Of a stretch of 36,760 nt of DNA, positions 26,609-35,402 are shown piece after piece. Location of the stretch: NCBI GenBank assembly GCA_024275895.1, contig JAJRYE010000115.1, positions 1-36,760 on the forward strand, written 5' to 3'. Positions within the stretch are counted from its first letter, which is position 1. Each line of letters begins with the position of its first letter. Under the pieces are notes generated by a model, which was not told the origin of the DNA, made no database searches, and saw nothing but the letters and a program-made list of their open reading frames with translations. The DNA is from Alphaproteobacteria bacterium (lineage in GTDB: Bacteria; Pseudomonadota; Alphaproteobacteria; Rhizobiales; BM303). The translations under genes were made by a program, and so were the position numbers.

Positions 26609-29600
26609 TCAACTGCACCCGCTGGTGCCGCCGCAGGTGTCGCATTTTAGGCAGGTGCCGTTCCTGACCAGGGTGAAGTTGCCGCATTCGCCGCACGGGT
26701 CGCCTTCATAGCCTTTCATGCGCGCCTGCATCGCCTGGGCGGCGCTGTCGGGTTTGGCGGCGCCTTGCGTTTTGCCGATCGGGACCGGCTCCTGCGCTGC
26801 TTTGAGCGCCGCTTCGGCCACGGCCGAGCCCGAGGTCATCAGGCTGGCGGCTCTGGCCTGCATGGCGCTCACCTCGCTGCCATTGGCGGTGTTGCAGGGC
26901 AGGATCACCAGATTGTGCTGCGAGTGGCGGGTAAAACCGGTGCTCACCATGCTGGTGGCGGGCACGGGCTCGGGCGCATGGCCCTCGGAGACCCCCTTGC
27001 CCATGACATCATGGCCGATCTGGTCCGGTTCAACATGCGCCAGATCATTGCGGTCGAGATAGGAAACGGCAAGTTCGCGGAAAATGTAATCCAGCAATGA
27101 AGTGGCGTTCTTGATGGTGTCATTGCCCTGCACCAGCCCGGCCGGTTCAAAGCGGGTGAAGGTGAAGGCCTCGACATATTCATCCAGCGGCACACCGTAT
27201 TGCAGCCCCAGCGAGATGGCGATGGCGAAATTGTTCATCATCGCCCGGAACGCCGCGCCTTCCTTGTGCATGTCGATGAAAATCTCGCCCAGACGCCCGT
27301 CTTCATATTCGCCGGTACGCAAGTAAACCTTGTGGCCGCCGACTACCGCCTTTTGCGTATAGCCCTTGCGCCGGTGAGGCAGCTTTTCACGCTCATACTT
27401 GCTCACCACCTCGACAATACGCTCGGCCATTTTTCCGCTGCGCAGCAGGGCCGGTTGTTCACTGGCAGTTTTCTCCAGCGTGTCCTCGATCTCGTCTTCA
27501 TCCTCGCCGAGAATTTGCGAGTTGAGGGGCTGACTGAGCTTGGAGCCGTCGCGGTAAAGCGCATTGGCCTTGATGCCCAGCTTCCACGACAGCATATAGG
27601 CCGCCTTGCAATCATCGATACTGGCATCGGACGCCATATTGATGGTTTTCGAGATCGCCCCCGATATGAACGGCTGCGCCGCCGCCATCATGCGGATATG
27701 GCTTTCCACCGACAAATAGCGCTTGCCGATGCGTCCGCACGGATTGGCGCAGTCAAAGACGGGCAGATGCGCTTCATCGAGCCCCGGCGCGCCCTCCAGC
27801 GTCATGGCGCCGCAGCAGTAAAGATTGGCCGCTTCGATATCGCGGTTGCTAAAGCCGATTTCACGTAGCAGATTAAAATCAAAATCATCGAGACTGGCCG
27901 CCTCGATACCCAGGGTTTCGATGCAAAACTCCTCGCCAAGGGTGTATTTGTTGAAGGCAAATTTAATCTCGAAGGATGTGGCGAGCGCCGCCTCGACAGC
28001 GACGATTTTCTCATCCGTAAAGCCCCTGGCCTTTAAAGTTTCATGATTGATCCCCGGCGCGCCCTTCAAGGTGCCCAGCCCGACCGCATAGGCGATAATG
28101 GCGTCAATGCTGCTTTTCGAATACCCCAAGGTGCTCAGGGCTTCGGGCACCGCCCGGTTGATGATCTTGAAATAGCCACCACCCGCCAGCTTCTTGAATT
28201 TTACCAGCGCGAAATCCGGCTCAATGCCGGTGGTGTCGCAATCCATGATAAGACCGATGGTGCCGGTGGGGGCCACCACGGAAACCTGCGCATTGCGGTA
28301 ACCGTGTTTTTTGCCAAGCTCAAGCGCCCGGTCCCAGGCCCCGGTGGCAAATTTGATCAGGTCCTGATCCGGGCAGGATTTATGATCAAGCGGCACCGGG
28401 TTGGTATTGAGCGCTTCATAGCCTTGCCCGATCCCGTGCGCCGCCCGGTGATGGTTGCGGATCACCCGCAACATGTCCTGGGCATTGGGCTCATAACCGG
28501 GGAATGCGCCAAGCTCGCCCGCCATCTCGGCCGATGTGGCATAAGCCTCGCCGGTAATAATGGCGCTGATCGCGCCGCAAATCGCCCGGCCTTCATCCGA
28601 ATCATAAGACAGGCCGCTGGCCATCAGGAGCCCGCCGATATTGGCAAAGCCCAGCCCCAATGTGCGGTATTCGTAAGACAGCTCGGCAATGCGCGCCGAA
28701 GGGAACTGCGCCATCAATACCGAGATTTCCAGCACGATGGTCCACAGCCTTGTGGCATGGGCAAGGGCAGGGGCGTCGAACTTGCCGTTTTTATCGCGGA
28801 ATGCCATCAGGTTCATCGAGGCCAGATTGCACGCGGTGTCGTCAAGGAACATATATTCCGAGCACGGGTTCGAGGCATTGATCGGCCCTGATTGCGGGCA
28901 GGTGTGCCAGTCATTGATGGTGGTATGAAACTGGATGCCCGGATCGGCGCAGGACCAGGCCGCATAGCCGACCTGATCCCAAAGCTCGCGCGCCTGCAAG
29001 GTCTTGGTGATCTCGCCATTGGTGCGCGCGGTCAAATTCCAGTAGCTGTTGCTCTCCACCGCCTGCAAAAACTCGTCCGAGACCCGGATGGAATTATTGG
29101 AATTTTGCCCGGAAACCGTGAGATAGGCTTCTGAATCCCAGTCCGTGTCATAGGTATCGAATTCAAGATCGGTAAAGCCCTGGCGCGCGAACTGGATAAT
29201 GCGGTTGATCAGGTTATCCGGCACCAATGCCTTGCACGCCTTTTTGACTTCGCGCTTCAGGGCCGGGTTCTTGCGCGCATCAAAACAATCATCGCCGTCG
29301 CCTTCGCAATAGACGCAGGCCTTCATGATGGCTTTCAGGTGTTTTTCACAAATCTTGGAGCCGGTCACCAGTGCCGCGACTTTTTGCTCTTCCTTCACCT
29401 TCCAGTTGATATAGGCCTCGATATCCGGGTGGTCGATATCCACCACTACCATTTTGGCGGCGCGCCTTGTGGTGCCGCCCGATTTGATCGCGCCCGCCGC
29501 CCGGTCGCCAATTTTCAAAAAACTCATCAGCCCGGAGGATTTGCCTCCGCCTGAAAGGCTCTCCGCTTCGCCGCGCAGATTGGAGAAATTGGTCCCCGTT

Positions 29601-30289
29601 CCCGAGCCGTATTTGAACAACCGCGCCTCGCGGACCCACAAATCCATGATCCCGCCTTCATTCACCAGATCATCCTGAATCGACTGGATAAAACAGGCAT
29701 GGGGCTGGGGATGCTCGTAGGCGCTGGTGGACCGGGTCAGCTTGCCGGTCTGGAAATCAACATAGGAATGCCCCTGACCCGGCCCGTCAATACCGTAGGC
29801 CCAGTGCAGGCCGGTGTTGAACCATTGCGGGGAATTGGGCGCCGCCTTTTGGGTGGCCAGCATGTAGCGCATTTCATCATGAAAGGCATGGGCGTCCTCT
29901 TCCGAATCAAAATAGCCGCCCTTCCAGCCCCAATAGGTCCAGGCTCCGGCCAGGCGGTCAAACACCTGGGTGGCGGAAGTCTCGCCGGTGCTGCGCTCAT
30001 CGGCGGGCAATCTGGCAAGGGCGGGCTCATCGGGCACCGAGCGCCACAGCCATGCCGGAACCGTGTTTTCCTCAAGCTTTTTCAGCCGCGCCGGAACCCC
30101 GGCCTTGCGGAAATATTTCTGTGCCAGAATATCACACGCCACCTGCGACCAGTCCGCCGGCGCGATAACGTTATCAAGCCGGAAAACCAGCGACCCGTCC
30201 GGGTTTTTGATTTCGCTGGTGGTGTTGCGAAAAACAATAGCCTCATAAGGTGAGACTCCAGCCTTGGTGAAGTGTCGGATAATCCGCAT
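26609..30289 (-). CDS. nrdJ: Adenosylcobalamin-dependent (class II) ribonucleoside-diphosphate reductase
   Basis: 1226 residues, the long alphaproteobacterial class II form. It makes deoxyribonucleotides using a radical generated from coenzyme B12, independent of oxygen. N-terminal core: [16 protein letters not shown] (about 155), HACFIQS with one redox cysteine (about 197) and GSGTGTNFS. Then the [21 protein letters not shown] block (about 470-490) with the radical-site Asn-x-Cys-x-Glu, and the loop [20 protein letters not shown]. The C-terminal third has [14 protein letters not shown], the TSCPD-like domain, and a CGECGN...[14 protein letters not shown] tail that re-reduces the active site and may bind zinc. 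A Cys-rich insert [13 protein letters not shown] sits near residue 330, as in related forms. The leader shows no B12 box. Confidence 0.96.
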   Translation of the reverse strand: MRIIRHFTKAGVSPYEAIVFRNTTSEIKNPDGSLVFRLDNVIAPADWSQVACDILAQKYFRKAGVPARLKKLEENTVPAWLWRSVPDEPALARLPADERSTGETSATQVFDRLAGAWTYWGWKGGYFDSEEDAHAFHDEMRYMLATQKAAPNSPQWFNTGLHWAYGIDGPGQGHSYVDFQTGKLTRSTSAYEHPQPHACFIQSIQDDLVNEGGIMDLWVREARLFKYGSGTGTNFSNLRGEAESLSGGGKSSGLMSFLKIGDRAAGAIKSGGTTRRAAKMVVVDIDHPDIEAYINWKVKEEQKVAALVTGSKICEKHLKAIMKACVYCEGDGDDCFDARKNPALKREVKKACKALVPDNLINRIIQFARQGFTDLEFDTYDTDWDSEAYLTVSGQNSNNSIRVSDEFLQAVESNSYWNLTARTNGEITKTLQARELWDQVGYAAWSCADPGIQFHTTINDWHTCPQSGPINASNPCSEYMFLDDTACNLASMNLMAFRDKNGKFDAPALAHATRLWTIVLEISVLMAQFPSARIAELSYEYRTLGLGFANIGGLLMASGLSYDSDEGRAICGAISAIITGEAYATSAEMAGELGAFPGYEPNAQDMLRVIRNHHRAAHGIGQGYEALNTNPVPLDHKSCPDQDLIKFATGAWDRALELGKKHGYRNAQVSVVAPTGTIGLIMDCDTTGIEPDFALVKFKKLAGGGYFKIINRAVPEALSTLGYSKSSIDAIIAYAVGLGTLKGAPGINHETLKARGFTDEKIVAVEAALATSFEIKFAFNKYTLGEEFCIETLGIEAASLDDFDFNLLREIGFSNRDIEAANLYCCGAMTLEGAPGLDEAHLPVFDCANPCGRIGKRYLSVESHIRMMAAAQPFISGAISKTINMASDASIDDCKAAYMLSWKLGIKANALYRDGSKLSQPLNSQILGEDEDEIEDTLEKTASEQPALLRSGKMAERIVEVVSKYEREKLPHRRKGYTQKAVVGGHKVYLRTGEYEDGRLGEIFIDMHKEGAAFRAMMNNFAIAISLGLQYGVPLDEYVEAFTFTRFEPAGLVQGNDTIKNATSLLDYIFRELAVSYLDRNDLAHVEPDQIGHDVMGKGVSEGHAPEPVPATSMVSTGFTRHSQHNLVILPCNTANGSEVSAMQARAASLMTSGSAVAEAALKAAQEPVPIGKTQGAAKPDSAAQAMQARMKGYEGDPCGECGNFTLVRNGTCLKCDTCGGTSGCS

Positions 30290-30316
30290 ATTTGTCGTGC
30301 CCCTTAAGCCGATGGC

Positions 30317-30348
30317 GCTGAACTCTGACCTTTCAGGAGGGGTTCAGC
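30317..30348 (-). other. Leader hairpin upstream of nrdJ
   Basis: GCTGAAC (30317-30323 on the plus strand) pairs perfectly with GTTCAGC (30342-30348), with further inner pairing CCTTT/AGGAGG-like. It lies about 30 bases before the nrdJ start codon in the presumed 5' leader. It could mask or present the ribosome entry region. Confidence 0.4.
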
Positions 30349-30547
30349 TGTTCTTAAAATTGTTGATCCACATGGAATCAGCTCGTTTTTCAGGCCTCTC
30401 GTTGATCCCGCAGTCCCGGATTTCAAGGACAGACAACCACTCGCCCCGGCCGAATCCGAACTTGAAGCGGCAAAGCCAATACGTAGCTGATATATGAGAT
30501 TACTGAACCTTTTTGCCAGAGAGTTTTTCGCTCCCCGGCAGAATCGT

Positions 30548-30576
30548 AAGTTAGATTAACGCTCATGTTTCGTCAA
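30548..30576 (-). promoter_or_regulatory. Candidate nrdJ promoter
   Basis: On the minus strand TTGACG (30571-30576) and TAACTT (30548-30553) are separated by 17 bases. The -35 is good and the -10 is weak. It would give a leader of about 250 bases. Confidence 0.35.
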
Positions 30577-30579
30577 GAA

Positions 30580-30608
30580 GTTGTGGGGTTGAATTATACA
30601 ACCACAAC
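30580..30608. promoter_or_regulatory. Dyad operator candidate next to the nrdJ promoter
   Basis: GTTGTGGGGTTG (30580-30591) and CAACCACAAC (30599-30608) are inverted copies differing by two inserted bases, around an AT-rich centre. The site ends three bases upstream of the candidate nrdJ -35. Position and symmetry suggest a repressor or activator site; it is not a clean NrdR box. Confidence 0.45.
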
Positions 30609-30623
30609 ATTTAGCTCAAGTTG

Positions 30624-30639
30624 TTAATTTGAGGTTAAC
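30624..30639. promoter_or_regulatory. CtrA-type box
   Basis: TTAA-N7-TTAAC, the full consensus for the cell-cycle regulator CtrA, which is also a near-palindrome (GTTAA/TTAAC). It lies between nrdJ and the response-regulator gene, about 160 bases before the latter's start. It is a single site, found by eye. Confidence 0.45.
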
Positions 30640-30676
30640 AGGGGCAAAAGTTCAGAGAATCCGGATGATTCCGCAA

Positions 30677-30723
30677 GGCCGGATCCGGCGCCGGATTTCC
30701 GGCCGCGCGGTAACCTTTTTTTT
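30677..30723 (+). terminator. Orphan terminator-like hairpin with T8 upstream of the response regulator
   Basis: GGCCGGA (30677-30683) pairs with TCCGGCC (30698-30704) and encloses a second stem TCCGG-CG-CCGGA. Eight thymines follow at 30716-30723 after 11 bases that include the palindrome CCGCGCGG. No plus-strand gene precedes it, so it may be a leader attenuator or end a short RNA. Confidence 0.35.
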
Positions 30724-30753
30724 ATGACCACTGTCTAGCGTGCGGGCGGGGTC

Positions 30754-30796
30754 GTACAGTTAAATCAAAAACGCTATTTGTTAGTTCATACTGTAC
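30754..30796. promoter_or_regulatory. GTACAGT/ACTGTAC dyad in front of the response-regulator gene
   Basis: GTACAGT (30754-30760) and ACTGTAC (30790-30796) are a perfect 7-bp inverted repeat 29 bases apart; the right arm ends one base before the ATG at 30798. It could be an operator for self-regulation or a hairpin around the start. Confidence 0.4.
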
Positions 30797-30797
30797 C

Positions 30798-31430
30798 ATG
30801 CCCAGACATATTGCCTACAAGCTCCCCATGAGTGCGCTTGATGTTGTTGTTGTTGACGATAATCAGCCCATGCGCCAGATTCTTCACTCCATCGTCACGG
30901 CTTTTGGCGTTATGCGGTTTCGCTCTTACGCCGATGGCGAATCAGCCCTGCTGGAAATCGCCGACGATCCGCCCAATCTGGTGATCACCGACTGGCATAT
31001 GAAGCCGGTCAACGGCTATCAGCTGGTGCGCGCGATGCGCCATAAATCATCAACAACCCTGTCACTGGTGCCGGTCATCATGCTGACCGGTTTTGCCTCG
31101 CGCGGCTTTGTGCAAAAATCCTTTGACGCCGGGGTGCAGCAATTTCTGGTCAAACCGGTATCTCCCAATGCCTTGCTGAAAAGAATCAAATGGACTTTAC
31201 ATGATGGGCGAGAATTGATTCTCAAGGACCGGTTTTATGTCTGCGAGCAGGATCTGGCTCTGGAGGATGAAAAAACGATCAAGGAGCGGGCCCGGAACAA
31301 AATCCGGCTGGCGCATCTGCTGGCCAGCCGGGGCGGTGCTCCCGAAGCGGCAAATAACAAGGCGCAAATCCGCATTGCCGCCAAAACCATGCCGGATAAA
31401 AGAAGCCATGCCGAGCATTGGGAAATTTAA
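30798..31430 (+). CDS. Receiver-domain response regulator without output domain
   Basis: 210 residues. The receiver domain (about 13-135) has the acidic pair D20/D21, phospho-acceptor D65 in NLVITDWHMKPVNG, T97 in VIMLTGF and K119 in FLVKPVSP, all the residues needed for phosphorylation. The remaining ~75 residues are charged and helical (DEKTIKERARNKIRLAHLL) and do not resemble a DNA-binding or enzymatic output. The protein may act through protein contacts, like CheY- or DivK-type regulators. No kinase gene is adjacent. ATG 30828 (MSALDVVVVDD) is an alternative start; neither has a clear Shine-Dalgarno. Confidence 0.85.
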   Translation: MPRHIAYKLPMSALDVVVVDDNQPMRQILHSIVTAFGVMRFRSYADGESALLEIADDPPNLVITDWHMKPVNGYQLVRAMRHKSSTTLSLVPVIMLTGFASRGFVQKSFDAGVQQFLVKPVSPNALLKRIKWTLHDGRELILKDRFYVCEQDLALEDEKTIKERARNKIRLAHLLASRGGAPEAANNKAQIRIAAKTMPDKRSHAEHWEI

Positions 31431-31502
31431 ACGCAGCGCACCGCGCCAGATGACTGGACAGGGGTTCGGTCCGGTGGCATAGTTCCGGGCGGAGTTTCAA
31501 AC

Positions 31503-31910
31503 ATGATGTGGGTGGCCCTCATGCGATTCGTGAACTATCTCAAATTTATCCTGACCTGGTGGAACTCACAGACTCCCGGCACATGGTTTTTCACCTGGCG
31601 CGAGGGGGAAAAAATCGGTGAGGACGATCAGGGAAATATCTATTACAAGCAGCGCGGCGGCCCGAGGCGCTGGGTGATCTATAACGGTCTGGCCGAACCC
31701 TCGCGCATTCCGCCCGAATGGCATGGCTGGATGCATCACAGGGTTGATGTGCCCCCCGTCGATGAGGAGTATACGCCAAGGCCCTGGCAGTTGCCCCCCC
31801 GCGCCAATTATACCGGAACCCCGTATGCGCTTTATCCGCCCGGCTCGCTTTTGCGTTCCGGCAAACGTCCGAAGAGCGCCGATGATTACGAGCCGTGGCT
31901 GCCGGAATGA
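31503..31910 (+). CDS. NDUFA12-like NADH:ubiquinone oxidoreductase accessory subunit (17.2 kDa type)
   Basis: 135 residues. Alphaproteobacteria keep a few supernumerary complex I subunits shared with mitochondria; this is the B17.2/NDUFA12 homologue. It has GTWFFTWREGEKIGEDDQGN, YYKQRGGPRRWVIYNG and EPSRIPPEWHGWMHH, the most conserved blocks of the family, then the proline-rich tail. It is a peripheral subunit on the cytoplasmic arm, without membrane helices. Two tandem ATGs (31503 and 31506) precede a third at 31521, which is where many homologues begin. It sits before mlaD, the common alphaproteobacterial order. Confidence 0.93.
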   Translation: MMWVALMRFVNYLKFILTWWNSQTPGTWFFTWREGEKIGEDDQGNIYYKQRGGPRRWVIYNGLAEPSRIPPEWHGWMHHRVDVPPVDEEYTPRPWQLPPRANYTGTPYALYPPGSLLRSGKRPKSADDYEPWLPE

Positions 31911-31937
31911 GCGGCCGGAAAAACAGGCCCTGAACAG

Positions 31938-32387
31938 ATGAAAAACTCATTCGTGGAAACAATCGTCGGCGCGCTCGTCATTCTCGTGGCGGCGGTGTTC
32001 TTTACCTATATCTATCGCACGACGGGCCTTGGCGCCAATACCGGCGGCTACAGCGTCGTGGCCGAGTTCGATCACATTGACGGCCTGCCCATGGGCGCCG
32101 ATGTGCGCCTTTCCGGCATCAAGGTGGGAACGGTAACAGATCAGCAACTGGACAAGGAGAGCTATCGCGCCCTTGTCACCATGAACATCTCGAAGACGGT
32201 CAAGCTCCCGACCGACAGCAATGCCAAGATCGCCTCCGAAGGCCTGCTGGGCGGCTCCTATATCACGCTTGACCCCGGCGGCTCTGAAGAGATGCTGGCC
32301 GATGGCGGCAAGATTATCTACACCCAGAGTTCGGTCGATATCATGGGGCTGATCGGCAAGGCGATTTTCAACAGCGGCGGCAAGTGA
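31938..32387 (+). CDS. mlaD: MlaD-type lipid-transport substrate-binding protein
   Basis: 149 residues. One N-terminal membrane anchor (ETIVGALVILVAAVFFTYIY) is followed by an MCE domain (about 38-120: YSVVAEFDHIDGLPMGADVR, LSGIKVGTV, IASEGLLGGSYITLDPGG). In the Mla system such a protein forms a periplasmic hexamer that moves phospholipids between the membranes. The ABC partners mlaE and mlaF are not in this window; in many alphaproteobacteria they are encoded elsewhere. The gene is 27 bases after the NDUFA12 gene. Confidence 0.9.
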   Translation: MKNSFVETIVGALVILVAAVFFTYIYRTTGLGANTGGYSVVAEFDHIDGLPMGADVRLSGIKVGTVTDQQLDKESYRALVTMNISKTVKLPTDSNAKIASEGLLGGSYITLDPGGSEEMLADGGKIIYTQSSVDIMGLIGKAIFNSGGK

Positions 32388-32519
32388 AAAAGATAGCCGC
32401 GTGATGCAGGATCAAAACTGTAAGCGCCGGTTCTGTCCGCTTGCGCCTTGCCGCTGTTTTGAAATAAAAAAGCCGCATTCCCGCTATACATTCGCCCAAG
32501 CCAAAAATCAGGACTGATA

Positions 32520-32972
32520 ATGAAAAACAGATTTTATATGTCAAAATCAAAATACGCCCTGCCGGTTCTGATTATTGTCCTGACCCTGGTGGGTTATGCC
32601 CGGCCACAAATCGCCGCCGCCGCCAAAATCCGCAATCCGGTTGCGGTATTTTCCGCCCTCGACAAGGTCACGGCGCAAATCACCACACTGGTCGCGCCGG
32701 TCAACACCCCGGTGCGTTTTGGCGCGCTGGTGGTCACGGCAAAGGTCTGTTACACCCGGCCCGTGACCGAAAAGCCCAAAACCACCGCTTTTGTCATTGT
32801 CGATGAGCACCAGCTCAACGGCCAGGTCAAGCGCCTGTTCACCGGCTGGATGTTTGCCGCCAATCCGGGACTGCATGGGGTCGAGCATCCGGTTTACGAT
32901 GTCTGGCTCAAGACCTGCAAGGCCTCCGCACCGCTTAAACCGGCAACGCCAAGCCTGAAAAAATCACCCTGA
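32520..32972 (+). CDS. Exported DUF2155 protein
   Basis: 150 residues with a signal peptide ([23 protein letters not shown]). The DUF2155 core covers about 45-140: [37 protein letters not shown], and [28 protein letters not shown], with two cysteines that could form a disulfide in the periplasm. The family is restricted mainly to alphaproteobacteria and its function is unknown; its place between mlaD and aat is conserved. The last 26 codons overlap the 3' end of aat on the opposite strand. Confidence 0.88.
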   Translation: MKNRFYMSKSKYALPVLIIVLTLVGYARPQIAAAAKIRNPVAVFSALDKVTAQITTLVAPVNTPVRFGALVVTAKVCYTRPVTEKPKTTAFVIVDEHQLNGQVKRLFTGWMFAANPGLHGVEHPVYDVWLKTCKASAPLKPATPSLKKSP

Positions 32973-33568
32973 AGCCTGAGCGCCGCTTCGAGTTTTTCAT
33001 GATACGCCTCGCGGCTGATCTCGGTAACGCCGAACTGGGTCAGATGGTCGGTGACGAACTGGGTGTCGAGCAGGGCGAATCTACCGGCCTTGAGCCGGGC
33101 AACCAAATGCACCAGCGCCACCTTGCTGGCGTCGCGTTCTTTGGAAAACATGCTTTCGCCGAAAAACGCCCCCGCCAGCTGCACCCCGTAAAGCCCGCCC
33201 ACAAGCCTGTTTTCGCGCCAGACCTCAACCGAATGGCAATGCCCAAGCTCGAAAAGGGCGCGGTACAGCCTTGAAATGCGGCCGTTGATCCAGGTGTTGC
33301 TGCGGCCTTTGCCGGGCGCGGCGCAGGCGGCCACGACGGCCATGAAAGCGGTATCGATGCGGATTTCAAAACGGTCCGAGCGCACCGTCCGTGCCAGTCT
33401 TTTCGGGACATGAAAGTGCTCAAGCGGCAGAACGCCGCGCTCTTCCGGGTCAATCCAGTAAAGCGCATTGTCGCCGGCGCTTTCCGCCATGGGGAAAATG
33501 CCGCAGGCATACGCCTTGAGCAGAACGCCCGGCGTGATGTCGGTTCCGCCGGTACCGATCCCCGTCAT
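32894..33568 (-). CDS. aat: Leucyl/phenylalanyl-tRNA-protein transferase
   Basis: 224 residues. It adds Leu or Phe to N-terminal Lys/Arg of proteins, marking them for ClpAP through the N-end rule. Recognisable blocks are [30 protein letters not shown], the [27 protein letters not shown] segment, [19 protein letters not shown] and [15 protein letters not shown]. It follows accC: the start codon lies six bases after the TAA that would end full-length AccC, with AAAGG straddling that TAA. Premature termination in accC would therefore stop ribosomes about 130 bases before this start, which could reduce coupled expression. Confidence 0.95.
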   Translation of the reverse strand: MTGIGTGGTDITPGVLLKAYACGIFPMAESAGDNALYWIDPEERGVLPLEHFHVPKRLARTVRSDRFEIRIDTAFMAVVAACAAPGKGRSNTWINGRISRLYRALFELGHCHSVEVWRENRLVGGLYGVQLAGAFFGESMFSKERDASKVALVHLVARLKAGRFALLDTQFVTDHLTQFGVTEISREAYHEKLEAALRLQGDFFRLGVAGLSGAEALQVLSQTS

Positions 33569-33574
33569 ATGCCT

Positions 33575-33697
33575 TTACTCTTGGGATTCAAGAAACTTCT
33601 CAAGCCAGTGAATATTATACGTGCCGTTAATAATATCGCTATGGGTCGCCAGGGTTTTGAACAGCGGGATGGTGGTATCAATCCCGTCAATGACAAA
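33575..33697 (-). other. accC: AccC C-terminal coding segment beyond the in-frame TAG
   Basis: Read in the accC frame this stretch gives FVIDGIDTTIPLFKT, LATHSDIINGTYNIHW and LEKFLESQE, then TAA. It aligns with the normal biotin carboxylase end, including the family's GTxNIHxLEK segment. No further stop or frameshift occurs, and codon use is like the rest of the gene. It ends six bases before aat. Confidence 0.9.
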
Positions 33698-34918
33698 CTA
33701 GTCCAGCGCCCGGCGCAGCCGCATCAGGCATTCGTTGCGCGTTGCCCCGTGCACGATCAGCTTGCCGATCAGGCTGTCATAATATGGCGTGATGACATAG
33801 CCTGAATACGCGCCCGAATCAAAGCGCACCCCATAGCCGCCCGGCGGGTGAAAATTTTCGATGCGTCCGGGAGAGGGGACGAAGGTCTCGGCATTTTCCG
33901 CATTGATGCGGCATTCAATGGAATGGCCGTTGAAATGAATATCCTCTTGGGCAATATTGAGCGGCGCGCCGCTGGCCAGCCGGATTTGCTCCTGAACGAT
34001 ATTCACCCCGGTGATCATCTCGGTTACCGGATGCTCGACCTGAAGCCGTGTGTTCATTTCGATGAAATAAAACCCGCCATCCTCGTAAAGAAACTCGATT
34101 GTTCCCGCGCCCTGATAATTCAGCTTGCCGATCGCCTTGGAGACTATCTTGCCGATTTCGGCCCGCTGGGCGTCATTGAGCGCCGGGGAGGGCGCCTCTT
34201 CCAGAACCTTTTGATGCCGCCGCTGCAACGAGCAGTCCCGCTCGCCCAGATGAATCGCCTTGCCATGACCATCGCCCAGCACCTGAACCTCGATATGGCG
34301 CGGATGCGAGAGGTATTTTTCCATATACATCGCGTCATCGCCAAAGGCGGCCTTGGATTCGGCCCGCGCGGTGGCAAAGGCGTTCGGCAGCTCTTCCTTG
34401 GTATTGGCGACCTTCATGCCGCGCCCGCCGCCACCCGCCGCCGCCTTGATAATTACCGGATAGCCGATTTCCTCCGCGAGCCTCAAGGCCTCTTCGGTTC
34501 CGGACAAAGCTCCCTCGGAGCCCGGAACCACCGGAATGCCGAGCGCTTTCACCGTTTCCTTGGCCATGATCTTGTCGCCCATTACCCGGATATGCTCCGC
34601 CGTTGGGCCGATAAAGGTTATCTGGTGCTCGGCGCAGATATCGGCAAAACGGGCGTTTTCCGACAAGAACCCGTAGCCGGGATGAACCGCATCGGCGCCG
34701 GTAATCTCGGCCGCTGCGATCAGTGACGGAATATTGAGATAGCTGAGCGCCGGGCTGGGCGGGCCGATGCATACGCTTTCATCGGCAAGGCGTACATGCA
34801 TGGCGTTTTTATCTGCCGTGGAATGCACGGCAACGGTTTTTACCCCCAGCTCACGGCAGGCGCGCTGGATTCTGAGAGCGATCTCGCCGCGATTGGCGAT
34901 GAGGACCTTGTCGAACAT
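33698..34918 (-). CDS. accC: Acetyl-CoA carboxylase biotin carboxylase, cut short by an in-frame TAG
   Basis: 406 residues up to TAG at 33698-33700; the family norm is about 447-450. It carboxylates biotin on AccB with ATP and bicarbonate, the first step of fatty-acid synthesis. The N-terminal [23 protein letters not shown]-grasp loop [52 protein letters not shown] and [12 protein letters not shown] are all intact, as is the HG-A-RNE-ALD end. The stop follows RRALD, exactly where the family continues with Glu-Phe-Val-Ile-Asp-Gly. The same frame continues for 41 codons of good AccC sequence to TAA at 33575-33577 (next entry), restoring 447 residues. Everything else about the gene looks functional. 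It is seven codons downstream of, and in frame with, accB. Confidence 0.93.
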   Translation of the reverse strand: MFDKVLIANRGEIALRIQRACRELGVKTVAVHSTADKNAMHVRLADESVCIGPPSPALSYLNIPSLIAAAEITGADAVHPGYGFLSENARFADICAEHQITFIGPTAEHIRVMGDKIMAKETVKALGIPVVPGSEGALSGTEEALRLAEEIGYPVIIKAAAGGGGRGMKVANTKEELPNAFATARAESKAAFGDDAMYMEKYLSHPRHIEVQVLGDGHGKAIHLGERDCSLQRRHQKVLEEAPSPALNDAQRAEIGKIVSKAIGKLNYQGAGTIEFLYEDGGFYFIEMNTRLQVEHPVTEMITGVNIVQEQIRLASGAPLNIAQEDIHFNGHSIECRINAENAETFVPSPGRIENFHPPGGYGVRFDSGAYSGYVITPYYDSLIGKLIVHGATRNECLMRLRRALD

Positions 34919-34939
34919 CAGATGGTTAGGCCCCGCTTG

Positions 34940-35389
34940 CTATTCGATAATGACGAGAGGTTCGCCAAATTCTACCGGCTGGCCGTCATCGACCAGAATC
35001 GCTGTCACCCTGCCGCTGCGCGGCGAGGGGATGTTGTTCATGGTTTTCATGGCCTCGACGATCATCAGGATTTGCCCCTCGGCAACCGTTGTTCCCACAT
35101 CGATAAAGGGCGCCGCATCGGGCTCGGGCGAACGGTAGATCGTTCCCACCATCGGCGAGGTCACCGCGCCGGGATGCGAGGCGGCGTCTTCAGGCGCGGG
35201 CGGCGGTGAAGCCGCTACCGGCGCCTGCGCCATCATGGAAGGAACGCTGACATTCTGGACGGCGCAGTTGCGCACCACCCGCAGGCGCATGCCGTCCTGT
35301 TCAATCTCAATCTCGCTTAAATCCGTTTCCTTCAATAGCGCTGCAAGATCGCGGATAACGCTTTGATCAACTGACTTTTTCTTGCTCAT
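34940..35389 (-). CDS. accB: Biotin carboxyl carrier protein of acetyl-CoA carboxylase
   Basis: 149 residues, normal length. It carries the biotin that AccC carboxylates. N-terminal helices ([20 protein letters not shown]) are followed by a flexible Pro/Ala linker (about 55-72) and the biotinyl domain with the thumb-containing [22 protein letters not shown]. The biotinylation site is EAMKTMN with K115; the family usually has EAMKLMN, so Thr is a mild variant. The gene ends with TAG at 34940-34942; the seven following codons are open and lead in frame into the accC ATG. Confidence 0.97.
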   Translation of the reverse strand: MSKKKSVDQSVIRDLAALLKETDLSEIEIEQDGMRLRVVRNCAVQNVSVPSMMAQAPVAASPPPAPEDAASHPGAVTSPMVGTIYRSPEPDAAPFIDVGTTVAEGQILMIVEAMKTMNNIPSPRSGRVTAILVDDGQPVEFGEPLVIIE

Positions 35390-35402
35390 ATCTTCTTATC
35401 GC

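Larger units (their letters stand above)
30290..30797. other. Divergent intergenic region nrdJ / response regulator
   Basis: 508 bases without a gene. It holds the leader hairpin, candidate promoter, dyad, CtrA-type box, terminator-like hairpin and the GTACAGT/ACTGTAC dyad listed separately. I looked for a cobalamin riboswitch on the minus strand and see no B12 box. Confidence 0.6.

Noticed and set aside
30290-30797. Cobalamin riboswitch in front of nrdJ
   Set aside because: No B12 box or typical surrounding stems could be found by eye on the minus strand.
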